From contig SLCK01000009.1 in the NCBI GenBank assembly GCA_007125845.1, positions 1-63,680 on the forward strand: a stretch of DNA of 63,680 nt, in the 5' to 3' direction. This stretch comes from Gemmatimonadota bacterium (GTDB lineage: Bacteria; Gemmatimonadota; Gemmatimonadetes; Longimicrobiales; Gaopeijiaceae). This document shows positions 9,733 to 17,813 of this stretch, one piece after another. Position 1 is the stretch's first letter; every line of letters starts with the position of its first letter. The notes under the pieces are model-generated. The model saw nothing but the letters and a program-made list of their open reading frames with translations, was not told the DNA's origin and did no database searches. A program made the translations under genes and the position numbers.

Positions 9733-9923
9733 AGCAACGAGTTTGGGGTTCCCAACCGATCGTCCTGCCACAGATTCCGAACCGCGATCCGTGTCGCCGG
9801 TGTAAGAATGGAGTAACTTGTCCATAGGACGTGATCACGATCAGACGCGGATCTTGAGGACCACGGCGGTAGGCCATCGAGTCCGGTTGGCCGTCGGAAC
9901 GACTTTCCGCGATGGAGGAACCC

Positions 9924-10166
9924 ATGGGGATCCCTCTCGAGGAGTTGGAAGCTGAAGTTCTGGGGTTGCATCCCAAGCAGCGCGCGGAGCTCGTGCAGCG
10001 GCTCATTCGCAGCCTGGACCAGGACGTGGAGGAGGATCTCGAGGAGGTGGAGCGAGCCTGGGAGGATGAGATCCGCCGACGTGTAGCGGAACTGGACGCG
10101 GGAACCGCTGAGCTGGTTCCTGCTGACGAGGTATTCGCCGAGCTGCGCGACCGTCCTCGTCCGTGA
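9924..10166 (+). CDS. Addiction-module antitoxin-type protein
   Basis: 80 residues, acidic, all-helical in appearance: GIPLEELEAEVLGLHPKQRAEL, then a long charged helix rich in Glu, ending EVFAELRDR. This matches the short 'putative addiction module component' family that pairs with RelE/ParE toxins. Start set at ATG 9924, preceded by GGAGG at a spacing of six; an in-frame ATG at 9912 lies upstream of that Shine-Dalgarno and is less likely. Its TGA overlaps a GTG at 10163, the usual coupling to a toxin gene. It sits inside the tRNA-Leu element, where such modules stabilise inserted DNA. Confidence 0.7.
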   Translation: MGIPLEELEAEVLGLHPKQRAELVQRLIRSLDQDVEEDLEEVERAWEDEIRRRVAELDAGTAELVPADEVFAELRDRPRP

Positions 10167-10453
10167 GCCACCCGCTCAGCGTGCTCGGCACAGCACGCGC
10201 TGAGTTGTGGAGACCTCGTGATCGTGGCCGTCGCTCACCAGAGAAGAAAGCCCGCCTACTGGATGAAGCGAAAGCGGCCCGGTTAATTTACCTCCGTGCA
10301 CGGCCTGCGAGGACACGCCGTTCAACAGGCTTTTGTGCCGCAGCTGTGCCGGAACCGTTGTCCGAACGGTCCGGGGAAGGGGAAACGCTCCGCCCGCGAC
10401 ATTGCGTCGTTCCATTGCGCTGTGCGGTGTCCTTCTCCCTCTTGTACCTCTGA
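10163..10453 (+). pseudogene. Possible decayed RelE/ParE-type toxin remnant
   Basis: An open frame starts with a GTG overlapping the antitoxin stop (GTGA). Only the first 25 or so residues resemble a toxin N-terminus: VLGTARAELW followed by RRSPE recalls the 'ARAEL...RSPE' start of ParE/RelE proteins. The rest is low-complexity and Arg/Pro rich with no recognisable core, so the gene would be broken soon after its start. This rests on gene order and a short resemblance; it may be non-coding. Confidence 0.3.
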
Positions 10454-10478
10454 GCCCCGGTGCCTTTCGGGGCATTTT
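10454..10478 (+). terminator. Rho-independent-like terminator
   Basis: Stem GCCCCG (10454-10459) and CGGGGC (10468-10473) with an 8-base loop, followed by ATTTTC. It ends just before the second tRNA repeat and would stop transcription leaving the element rightward. The T-run is short, so efficiency is uncertain. Confidence 0.55.
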
Positions 10479-10482
10479 CGAA

Positions 10483-10535
10483 CTCAAAAACCTCTGGGCT
10501 AACGCCCTTGTGGGTTCGAGTCCCACTCCCGGCAT
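10483..10535 (+). repeat. Direct repeat copy 2 (tRNA-Leu 3' fragment, distal att site)
   Basis: Perfect 53-base copy of 9680-9732. It is preceded by unrelated sequence, so D arm and 5' acceptor strand are missing and no functional tRNA can form. It marks the far end of the inserted element. Confidence 0.9.
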
Positions 10536-10637
10536 TGGACTCCCACCTCCTCCCGGAGACTGTCTCCGTCCAGCTTGCACACGCGGCGCTCCTCGCCGAC
10601 GCCGAGCCGGTGCGGGCGCACGTCCTGCTGAGGCCGG

Positions 10638-11453
10638 CTACCAATCGCACACGGCGATGGCCAACATGTATTCCGCCTCGACGACGGCCGTACCGTCAGT
10701 GGCGCGGTTGTGGCGCTCCAGGACGTCCACCGTGCCCTCGAAGAGCTCTTCGCGCTTCTCTTCCGGAAGGCTGGCGAAGGTCCGCACGGTGGGTCCGAAG
10801 TCCCGCCGATATTCCCACGCGAGGTCTTCCGGGGACCGTCCGTAGAAGCGGGTCGTCCGGTACTTGATTTCGATCGACGAGACCCGGTCGCCGAGCAGCT
10901 CTTCGAGTCCCGCTTCCGTCCCCCAGCGAAACGGCGAGTCGAGCTCGGGAGGAGGAGGCATGAACTGCGCTTGCACCGCGAGGAAGTCCTTCGCGTAGCC
11001 GTGCGGAGGCCAAGTGGCCAGCCCCACGACTCCTCCGGGCTTGCAGACGCGCAGAAGCTCCGAGGCGGCCCGCTCCTGGTCAGGGGCGAACATGGAGCCA
11101 AAGGCCGAGAGCACGGCGTCGAACTCCGCATCGGAGTAAGGCAGGGCCTGGGCGTCACCCACCTCAAAACGCACGGACAATTGGTCCGCTTCGGCGCGGG
11201 CGCGAGCCCGTTTGATCATCCCTGGTACATAGTCCACGCCGACCACGTCGCATGCGCGTCGGGCGGCCCCGAGGGCGGCGTTCCCCGTTCCACAGGCCAC
11301 GTCGAGCACGCGCTGGGTGGGACCGGGGTCTACGGCTTCGAGGAGCGCCTCTCCGACATCCACGATCTGGTTGGCGATGGATTGATAGCCCGCCGCCCCC
11401 CAGGTCTCCTTCTGGCGCTCCGTGATCGCGACGAAATCCATTGCTTGTGCCAT
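10638..11453 (-). CDS. Class I SAM-dependent methyltransferase (UbiE-like)
   Basis: 271 residues. Start at the ATG ending 11453, preceded by GGGAGGAA. The SAM-binding motif I is VLDVACGTGNAALGAARR, with an acidic motif II (VVGVDYVPGMI), motif around GDAQALPYSDAEFDAV, and post-motif LLRVCKPGGVVGLATW. UbiE/Coq5-like enzymes methylate small molecules. It is transcribed divergently from a TetR repressor gene, and an LmrA/QdoR-type operator lies 36 bases upstream of its start codon, so it is very likely the repressor's target. The acceptor is unknown; detoxification of an aromatic is a reasonable guess. Confidence 0.88.
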   Translation of the reverse strand: MAQAMDFVAITERQKETWGAAGYQSIANQIVDVGEALLEAVDPGPTQRVLDVACGTGNAALGAARRACDVVGVDYVPGMIKRARARAEADQLSVRFEVGDAQALPYSDAEFDAVLSAFGSMFAPDQERAASELLRVCKPGGVVGLATWPPHGYAKDFLAVQAQFMPPPPELDSPFRWGTEAGLEELLGDRVSSIEIKYRTTRFYGRSPEDLAWEYRRDFGPTVRTFASLPEEKREELFEGTVDVLERHNRATDGTAVVEAEYMLAIAVCDW

Positions 11454-11489
11454 GCCGTGTTCCTCCCTGCCTTTCGTGATTCGGTTGTG

Positions 11490-11506
11490 TAGACCGGTCA
11501 TCATAT
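11490..11506 (+). promoter_or_regulatory. TetR-family operator copy 1
   Basis: Sequence tagaccggtcatcatat, with the 8-base perfect palindrome GACCGGTC at its core. It is repeated exactly at 11651-11667. It resembles the LmrA/QdoR box of Bacillus subtilis (TAGAcCrGTCa...TATAT). It lies upstream of the methyltransferase start. Confidence 0.75.
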
Positions 11507-11650
11507 CTGACAGGATGAAGGCACCCGGGGCCGGGCGTCAAGGGGTTCGGTTCCGATTGGAGTTGCAGACCGGGCGTTGCGGCGACCGCGGGGCCCGTGA
11601 AGACCCACCTGAACGAAGAAGCGACCCACGAGAGGCTTGTCCGGGCCGGG

Positions 11651-11667
11651 TAGACCGGTCATCATAT
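11651..11667 (+). promoter_or_regulatory. TetR-family operator copy 2
   Basis: Exact 17-base copy of 11490-11506, 27 bases upstream of the TetR start codon, consistent with autorepression. The two copies are 161 bases apart and in the same orientation. Confidence 0.75.
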
Positions 11668-11693
11668 AGCAGGTCTCATTCTATTGGAGGACT

Positions 11694-12287
11694 ATGGCGC
11701 ACGGCACACGTGAGCGGTTCCTGACGGCGACCGCGAAGCTCTTGCAGGAACGCGGCTACCGGGGCACGAGCCTGAACGACATCCTCACCGAAAGCGGTGC
11801 TCCGCGCGGTTCGCTCTACTATCACTTTCCGGGGGGAAAGGAGGAGCTGGCCCGGGAAGCCACCCAGCTCGAGGTGCGTCGAATCAGCGACTATCTCGCC
11901 ACGGCGTTCCGAGAGAGCGCCGGCCCGGTCGAGGCGGTCCGGGCGTACGTTGAGGGCGCGCGCGAGCACACTCGCAGCGGGGGGTTCCTGCTGGGATGCC
12001 CGGTTGCTCCGCTCATCCTGGACGCGCCGGAGGTGTCTTCGTCGATCCGGGCCATCTGCCAGGAGGCCGTCGAAGACTGGCACGGCCTCATTCGCGACGG
12101 CATCGCCGCGAGCGGCATCCCTGTCGAGCGCGCCGACGCTCTGGCCACCCTCATCCTCACATCGGTGGAAGGCGCGCTGATTCTCGCCCGCAGCCGGCGC
12201 GAGCCGGAGCCCCTGGACACCGTGGCCGATGAGCTTGCGGCAGCGGTGTCCACGGCCTTGCGGGAGACCACCAGCACCCGGTCCTGA
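11694..12287 (+). CDS. TetR/AcrR-family repressor, LmrA/QdoR-like
   Basis: 197 residues. The N-terminal helix-turn-helix (about 5-50) has ATAKLLQERGYRGTSLNDILTESG followed by SLYYHFPGGKEEL. The C-terminal ligand domain contains GFLLGCPVAPLILD, a signature shared with the LmrA/YxaF subgroup. TTGGAGG sits three bases before ATG 11694. The repeated operators at 11490 and 11651 match this subgroup's known box, so the protein probably represses itself and the divergent methyltransferase until a small, perhaps aromatic, ligand binds. Ligand identity is unknown. Confidence 0.9.
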   Translation: MAHGTRERFLTATAKLLQERGYRGTSLNDILTESGAPRGSLYYHFPGGKEELAREATQLEVRRISDYLATAFRESAGPVEAVRAYVEGAREHTRSGGFLLGCPVAPLILDAPEVSSSIRAICQEAVEDWHGLIRDGIAASGIPVERADALATLILTSVEGALILARSRREPEPLDTVADELAAAVSTALRETTSTRS

Positions 12288-12677
12288 AGGCGCTCCTTCA
12301 GCCGCCTCTCGATGCCCCGTCGAAGAGCCGAAGTCCCCGCGTCGAAAATCCGGCCATGCCTTCCGGTTCCCTTGCGGCACTTTCCCGTGGTAGAACTGGA
12401 AGACGACTCCCTCTTGACCACCCGGGGTGCGCGCTGGAGACCCCATTCCTGGGTATCCCCCGATTTCTCCAGACAGTAGATTGACATCCAGGGCGGGACC
12501 CAGAAAAAGGTGACGAAATGTCATCCGAGGCTGGGGAGCGGGGAGCGACCGAAGGACGTCCGGACGTGCCTGAGCGCCCACAACGAGATCCTTCAGAGGA
12601 CGGAAGGGGGAGAGGAAGAGATCTGATCACGCGGGATCACTCGTCGTCGGCTCGCTTGCCCCTTGCTGCGGAAGAAG
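12288..12677. other. Intergenic region without a supported gene
   Basis: 390 bases between the TetR gene and the hybrid kinase. Open frames exist on both strands but none gives a recognisable protein or has a convincing ribosome binding site. The kinase frame itself is open back to a TGA at 12624. No terminator or operator stands out. Confidence 0.4.
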
Positions 12678-14249
12678 ATGGGACGGGCGAAGCCGCGCTC
12701 CAGCAGTATGATCAGTACGGGACCCGCAGGAGGCGGAGCGGTCTGGCTCCTGGCCTTTCCGACCGTGACCGTGGCCTTCCTGGGGCTTCGGGGTGAGATC
12801 GTGGCCCTTTCGCTCACGGTGGCCACCGTCGTGGGCTTTGCCGGGCTGATTGCGCTGGACCGGGTTCCTCTGGCGCCCGACCTTCCAGGCGGTGCGTACG
12901 ACCTGGGTGCGTGGATCGGGACTGGGGGCAGCCTCCTCTTTCTCGCGTTCGTCCTTTCCCTCTCCATCGGCTACCTGGTCCGAGGCCTGGAGGGTTCGAT
13001 AGCCGAGGTCCAGGGAGCCCGCAGGGAGCTCTCCCAGGCCAACGAGCAGCTTCGCAACGAGATCCGGGATCGGGAAGAGATCGAAGGGAAGCTCCTTCAG
13101 TCGCAGAAGCTGGAAGCGTTGGGAACCCTCGCAGGAGGGATCGCGCACGATTTCAACAACCTTCTGGTGCCGATCCTGGCCGGGGCCGGTGGGCTCCGCG
13201 ATCGACTTCCCACGGGTGATCCCGGTCGCGACGAACTGGACGAGATTTCCCGGTCTGCCTCGCGGGCGCGGGACCTCGTCCGACGGATCCTCACCTTCAG
13301 CCGCGGCGCGCCGGAAGAACGGCAGCCGGTTCATGTGGAGCCTATAGTGCGGGAGGTCGGAACGCTCCTCCGAAGCAGCTTGCCCGCCGAGATCGCAATC
13401 CGCTACGAGTTGAATGCCCCGGGCGCAAGGGTGCTGGCGTCAACGGCCGAGCTCCACCAGATCCTCATGAACCTGGGCACCAATGCGTATCTGGCAATGA
13501 AGCCGAAGCCGGGCACCCTCACCCTCCGGGCCGTGCGGGTCGAGGATGGGGGAATGGTGAATTTTGCGGTCGAGGATACCGGGGTCGGCATGCCGGCCGA
13601 GGTCCGCGATCGAGCTTTCGATCCGTTCTTCACGAGGCGAGCACCCGGAGAAGGTACGGGGCTTGGCCTGGCCATCGTGCACGGGCTCGTCAAGAGCTTC
13701 GGAGGGTCGATCGAACTCTACAGCGAGGAGGGGAAGGGAACCCGAGTAGAGATCAACCTTCCCGAGGTGACGACGGATGATGGGACCCCAACCGCCCTGC
13801 AAGCCGAGGAGCGTTCCGAAGAGGAACCGGCCACCGACGCGGCGAGGCGGACTCGGACTCCCGGCGAGGAGCGGGGTGTGACCGTCCTCCTTGTGGATGA
13901 CGAACCCATGGTGCGACGCACCCTCGGGCGCGTTCTTACCCGCGCCGGATACCTGATCAGGGAGATTGCGGATCCGCAAGCGGCGCTTTGGGCCGTGCGG
14001 CAGTCGCCCGAAGCCTTCGACCTGATGCTCACCGATCAGAACATGCCGGGGATGTCAGGCCTGGACCTTGCGGAGGCGGTCCGGAGCGTTCGGCCCGACC
14101 TCCCGATCGTGCTTTCCTCCGGTTATCTGGACGACGCAGCGATGGTCCGAGTCGAACGCCTCGGGATCGAGGGCGCAATCGAGAAACCTTACAATGTCAT
14201 AGAGCTGCAGGCCGTCATCGAGAGGGCGCTGACCTACCCGAGCGGGTAG
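12678..14249 (+). CDS. Membrane hybrid histidine kinase with C-terminal receiver
   Basis: About 523 residues. N-terminal hydrophobic helices (about 15-50 and 75-105) are followed by a coiled coil, then a HisKA domain with phosphoacceptor His157 in [10 protein letters not shown], an ATPase domain (N box [11 protein letters not shown]1 [10 protein letters not shown]2 [11 protein letters not shown]) and a CheY-like receiver with Asp453 in [13 protein letters not shown]. The HDFNN type of His box is typical of hybrid kinases with a fused receiver. Start is uncertain: ATG 12678 has only a weak GGAAGA; TTG 12663 and ATG 12708 are alternatives. The sensor part is short and may be truncated. No output-domain partner is adjacent. 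Confidence 0.82.
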   Translation: MGRAKPRSSSMISTGPAGGGAVWLLAFPTVTVAFLGLRGEIVALSLTVATVVGFAGLIALDRVPLAPDLPGGAYDLGAWIGTGGSLLFLAFVLSLSIGYLVRGLEGSIAEVQGARRELSQANEQLRNEIRDREEIEGKLLQSQKLEALGTLAGGIAHDFNNLLVPILAGAGGLRDRLPTGDPGRDELDEISRSASRARDLVRRILTFSRGAPEERQPVHVEPIVREVGTLLRSSLPAEIAIRYELNAPGARVLASTAELHQILMNLGTNAYLAMKPKPGTLTLRAVRVEDGGMVNFAVEDTGVGMPAEVRDRAFDPFFTRRAPGEGTGLGLAIVHGLVKSFGGSIELYSEEGKGTRVEINLPEVTTDDGTPTALQAEERSEEEPATDAARRTRTPGEERGVTVLLVDDEPMVRRTLGRVLTRAGYLIREIADPQAALWAVRQSPEAFDLMLTDQNMPGMSGLDLAEAVRSVRPDLPIVLSSGYLDDAAMVRVERLGIEGAIEKPYNVIELQAVIERALTYPSG

Positions 14250-14308
14250 TCGGGCCGGCTCACCCCTTCGCGTGCGAGGACCGTAGGGAAGGCAGTGCAT
14301 CGGAAGCA

Positions 14309-15109
14309 TCATTCGATTACGAGGGGCAGTCGGACGGTGAAGGTCGAGCCCTCTCCCTCCCGACTCTGTACCTGAATGGTCCCCCCGTGGCCCTCCACGA
14401 TCCGTCGGACGATGACCAGACCCAGGCCCGTGATCGCCTCTCCCGCCGTGCCCCGGCGCCCGGCCTTGGTGAAGGGTTGGAAGAGCTGCGGGAGGAGCTC
14501 CTCGGGGATTCCCTTCCCGGAATCCGCCACCTCCAGAACCGCCTGATCCCCCTCGGAGCGAAGATGGACCCGGACGGTGTCTCCTGAATCGGAGAACTTC
14601 ACGGCATTTCCGAGGAGGTTGTTCAGGACCTGCTCGATCCGGTCGGCATCGAAGGGAAAGCGGGGGAGCTCGGGACTGGGTTCCTGGAAGTCCACCGCCA
14701 CGGACTTCGGAGCCGCCAGGGAGGCCAGCATCCGGGTTGTGCGGCGGGTAAGCTCCGTGAGGTCGTCCTCCCGGAGGCGCAGCTCCAGCTTTCCGGCCTC
14801 GATGGCCGTCACATCCAGGAGGTCATCCACCATCCGGAGGAGGAAGTCGCTGTTGCGGGTGATGATCTCCAGAAACTGGTGCTCCTCGGGGGTGAGGCGC
14901 TCTCCCGCCTCATCCTCCACGAAGCGGGCGTAGCTGAGGATGACGCCCAGGGGGGTGCGGAGATCGTGGGCTGCCATGCCCAGGAACCGGTTCTTCTCCT
15001 GGTTCAGCTTCTCGAGCTGGGCGTTCTTCTGAGCCATCTCCCGCTGCAGGTTCGCCAGCTCGTTGTTGACCCGGGTGAGCTCCTCGAACCGTTCTTCCTG
15101 GGTGCCCAT
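14309..15109 (-). CDS. Sensor histidine kinase (C-terminal part of a frameshifted cobalamin-domain kinase)
   Basis: 266 residues from the first in-frame ATG. A coiled coil (about 5-40) leads to a HisKA domain with His48 in GMAAHDLRTPLG, then an ATPase domain: N box EQVLNNLLGNAVKFS, G1 VADSGKGIPEE, F box LFQPF, G2 TGLGLVIVRRIV. The frame stays open upstream of the ATG, and the preceding 230 bases encode a cobalamin-binding motif in another frame. Adding one G at the CCCGGGG run near 15158-15164 would join them. Either the read has a single-base error or the kinase is now expressed without its sensor. Convergent with the hybrid kinase. Confidence 0.8.
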   Translation of the reverse strand: MGTQEERFEELTRVNNELANLQREMAQKNAQLEKLNQEKNRFLGMAAHDLRTPLGVILSYARFVEDEAGERLTPEEHQFLEIITRNSDFLLRMVDDLLDVTAIEAGKLELRLREDDLTELTRRTTRMLASLAAPKSVAVDFQEPSPELPRFPFDADRIEQVLNNLLGNAVKFSDSGDTVRVHLRSEGDQAVLEVADSGKGIPEELLPQLFQPFTKAGRRGTAGEAITGLGLVIVRRIVEGHGGTIQVQSREGEGSTFTVRLPLVIE

Positions 15110-15159
15110 CGGCGGGGTGCCCGCCGCGGAGAGGCTCGGTTCCGGCTCCGCAGAGGTCC

Positions 15160-15390
15160 CGGGGTGGGTGTATTGGCGCCCAGGAAGCAGGTGTCCCAGC
15201 CGTCCATCTCGAAGAAATCGGCCACCATCCGAATCCCCAGTTCGTGCAGATCACCGGAGACGGCGGCGGCCACCAGGGTGCCCCGTCCCCGTTCCCCTCC
15301 AAGCAGGGCGCCCAGGTATTCCCGGGCCAGGAGACCCAGCGGACGGTCCAGGTCCAGGAAGGATGGGGGAACCTCGATTTCTTCAGGCAT
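15160..15390 (-). pseudogene. Truncated cobalamin-binding (B12) domain, N-terminal part of the kinase gene
   Basis: From ATG (ending 15390) this frame gives PEEIEVPPSFLDLDRPL, a cap-domain-like helix (YLGALLGGER) and then SGDLHELGIRMVADFFEMDGW, which carries the D-x-H-x-x-G motif whose His ligates cobalt. Compared with intact B12 domains of regulators, most of the helical cap and everything after FLGANTPTP (the S-x-L and GG segments) is missing, and the frame then diverges from the kinase. The reading continues open to 15004 but is nonsense there. It may be a decaying photoreceptor- or cobalamin-sensing kinase. Confidence 0.55.
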
Positions 15391-15941
15391 GGGTGTACGT
15401 TTCCAATCTGGACATGAGTTGCACGATCCTGCGTCGACCTGGGTTTCTCATTTGGGCTCAGGAGTGCCGGATGAAAGGGGGCCCGGGCCGGAGCGCCAGG
15501 GAATCCACATTGTACTCCTGTGCATGCTGACCGTACCGAAGACCGCATTTTCCGGGACCCGCCGGACGGGGTGGGTGACGATTCGCAGGAATCCGCCGCT
15601 CCCTCGATTCCCTTGTATCTTACGAGCCCGCCACACTATTGTTTTCCCAGTTGGAGTGTGCAGGGGCCACGAAAGCGCCGACCTCGGAGGGCTCCACCTC
15701 CTCGCGCCGGGCGCTCCTACGAGTCCGGGTCCTTGTTGGCCCGGACCCCCGGTGATCCGGTCCTTCGAACCGGGAGAGCACTGGCGGTGGTGCTACGTGG
15801 ACAAGGTCTACGTCTGATCGCCCTGGTCGGCTGAACGATCGTGGCGGTACCGGTTTTCCCCCGCGATCCCGGGACCTGGTGTACCATTCGAGGGCGCTCA
15901 GGTGTTCAATGGGGGGACCCCTCTCCTTCTCCCGATCCCGG
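15391..15941. other. Intergenic region with a hairpin and a shared leader motif
   Basis: About 550 bases without a recognisable gene; a 97-residue frame (15524-15817) ends GEHWRWCYVDKVYV but has no known family. A strong hairpin lies at 15723-15746 (GTCCGGG..CC with GGCCCGGAC, loop TTGTT) without a T-run. The blocks CCTTCGAACCGGG, GAGCACTGGCG and TACGTGGAC (15762-15802) recur in similar order upstream of the PQQ dehydrogenase gene. Confidence 0.4.
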
Positions 15942-17813
15942 ATGCCGATGCGGTCGAGTCTCAGGACGTGGCTACGCGGTGGGCCCCTCGTCGGGGGTCT
16001 GGTGACGCTCCTCCTCCTCTCACTTCCGTCCCCGTACCTCTCGGCCCAGGATCGGGGCGCGATCCCGGACTCCTCCGCCCTGCTCGAGGAGGCGCGGGAG
16101 GTCCAGGGACATTTCGAGGGGTTCCGCCAGAGCCGGATCCCTCCCCGAACCCGGCAGAGCGCCCCTCGCTGCGACGAGCGGATCGGCAGGATCTGTCACT
16201 GGTTCGGGGGCGCGGACGAGGCCGATTTCCCCCCGGAGCCCCCGGAGACGGCCATGGCGCGGCGGGAGCTGCTTCGAACGCTCTTCGGCGCCTGGGAGCA
16301 GGTCACGGATCCCTGGGTTCTGGGCCAGCTCGTCCGCTATCTGGTGGAGGACGAGCGGTTTGCGGAGGCCAGGGGCGTCGCGCGGGAATGCGGCCTCCCC
16401 GATGCCTGGTGGTGCGACGCGCTCGACGGCTACGTCCTGCATGTCGAAGGCGACTTTCTGGCGGCCGAGGAGGCGTTCCGCCGCGCTCTCGCGGCGCTTC
16501 CGGAGTCCGAGCACGAGCGTTGGCGGACTCCCCGCTTCCTCCTCTCGCGCGGGGGCGAGGCCCACTTCCGCGGAGCCGGCGCCCAGGAGAGGGTGGAGCT
16601 CTGGGAGCGTCTCTGGCGCTTCTCCAACCCCCTCTTCCTGGTGGAAGGGAACGATCGCCTCACCGATCACTATGCCCGCCTCGTGGTCGCGCGGATGCAC
16701 GAGGGCGCGGAGAACGCATACCAATTCGCCTGGGGAGAGGACCTGGAGGAGGCGTTGATCCGCTACGGTCGTACGATCGGCTGGAGTCGCACCCAGAGCG
16801 CCCCCGCGGGAGCCTTCGACCTGGGGGATACGAGGAGCACGGTGGGGCACCACCACCCGGGGAGCCGAGGCTACCTCTTTCCCGAGGAGTTCCTCGAAAG
16901 CCCCGCCGACATTCCGCCCGAAGCGTGGATCACCGCCCCGCGGGAGGCGCGAACCTGGTACGCCGCACCGTACGCACCCGACTTCCGGGGCCTCGAGACC
17001 CAGGTGGCCCGCTTCCGGCGCGGGGACTCCCTCCTCGTCGTGGGCGCATTCCGTCCGGACCCGGGCTCGCTCGTCGCCGGCGCGCCGGAGCGCATCCCGG
17101 AGGGGGACCACCCGCTTGCGGGGCGGAGCGATCCCTTCCGGCGGGACGATCCCTTCGCCGGCGGGGCAATGGACGACCTGCCCCCGGACGAGCCGGCGTT
17201 AGAGACGGGCTTCTTCCTTCTGGCGGAAGGGGGCGGAGAGCCTTTCGTCGCCCGGGACGCGGTCGAAGAGGGCGTCCTCACACTGAGCGCACCTACCGGC
17301 CAGTACGTAAGCAGCCTCGAGGTTCTCGACCGGGAAGGCGGAGCGGCGTGGCGGGCCCGGCAGGGGGTGAGCCAGGGCGATCTTCCCCGCGGATTGGTCG
17401 ACGTGTCCGACATCCTGCTTCTCCGGGAGGGGACCGCTCTACCGGAGAATCTGGAGGAGGCGATCCCCCTCGCCCGCCCGGGGATCCGGATCCGCCCGGA
17501 CGAGCAGTTCGCGGTGGTGTGGGAGGTCTACGGACTCGACGTCGAAGAGACGGCTCGCATCACCCTGGGCTTTACCCGGGGTCGGCCGGGATTCCTGCAG
17601 CGGGTGGGCCAGTTCCTGGGGATTCTCGAGCCCGACGCACCCCTCGAGGTGCAGTTCGACGAGACGACGCCGGACGATGTCCAGATCGTCTTCCGGGCAA
17701 TCTACCTCGAGCTTCCGCAGATGGAGCCCGGGCAGTACACCCTCCACCTCCGCCTCGAGCTTCCCGGCCGTGAGCCCTCGACGGTCGACCGGCCTATCGT
17801 GCTGGAGCCGTGA
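15942..17813 (+). CDS. Secreted hypothetical protein with TPR-like helices
   Basis: About 623 residues. A signal peptide is clear (GLVTLLLLSLPSPYLSAQ, about residues 18-35 of the chosen start). The N-terminal half has helical repeats resembling TPR (for example FLAAEEAFRRALAALPES). The C-terminal half looks beta-rich, with DSLLVVGAFRP and EQFAVVWEVYGLD segments. No catalytic motif was recognised. ATG 15942 was chosen because the signal peptide starts there; ATG 15909 and GTG 15879 are alternatives and none has a strong Shine-Dalgarno. Its stop overlaps the GTG of the M14 carboxypeptidase (GTGA), so the two are co-expressed and may act together. Confidence 0.75.
   Translation: MPMRSSLRTWLRGGPLVGGLVTLLLLSLPSPYLSAQDRGAIPDSSALLEEAREVQGHFEGFRQSRIPPRTRQSAPRCDERIGRICHWFGGADEADFPPEPPETAMARRELLRTLFGAWEQVTDPWVLGQLVRYLVEDERFAEARGVARECGLPDAWWCDALDGYVLHVEGDFLAAEEAFRRALAALPESEHERWRTPRFLLSRGGEAHFRGAGAQERVELWERLWRFSNPLFLVEGNDRLTDHYARLVVARMHEGAENAYQFAWGEDLEEALIRYGRTIGWSRTQSAPAGAFDLGDTRSTVGHHHPGSRGYLFPEEFLESPADIPPEAWITAPREARTWYAAPYAPDFRGLETQVARFRRGDSLLVVGAFRPDPGSLVAGAPERIPEGDHPLAGRSDPFRRDDPFAGGAMDDLPPDEPALETGFFLLAEGGGEPFVARDAVEEGVLTLSAPTGQYVSSLEVLDREGGAAWRARQGVSQGDLPRGLVDVSDILLLREGTALPENLEEAIPLARPGIRIRPDEQFAVVWEVYGLDVEETARITLGFTRGRPGFLQRVGQFLGILEPDAPLEVQFDETTPDDVQIVFRAIYLELPQMEPGQYTLHLRLELPGREPSTVDRPIVLEP

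Larger units (their letters stand above)
9733..10535. mobile_element. 803-bp element flanked by tRNA-Leu 3' direct repeats (integration remnant)
   Basis: The segment between the two 53-base repeats, plus one repeat copy, is 803 bp. It carries an addiction-module antitoxin gene (9924-10166), a possible toxin remnant and a hairpin terminator, but no integrase, transposase or replication gene. It looks like an island or integron-like insertion reduced by deletion, or a small non-autonomous element mobilised in trans. That the repeat marks integration is inference from position within the tRNA; a simple duplication of a tRNA end cannot be excluded. Confidence 0.65.

Noticed and set aside
9733-10482. 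Integrase or transposase in the tRNA-flanked element
   Set aside because: The element is only 803 bp, and no frame resembles a recombinase.
10483-10535. Second tRNA-Leu gene
   Set aside because: Only the 3' half is present; the D arm and 5' acceptor strand are absent, so it is an att-type repeat.
15723-15746. Strong hairpin as a terminator
   Set aside because: No T-run follows the stem, so rho-independent termination is not supported.
15524-15817. 97-residue frame ending GEHWRWCYVDKVYV as a gene
   Set aside because: No family, no ribosome binding site and atypical composition; kept only as part of the leader-motif observation.
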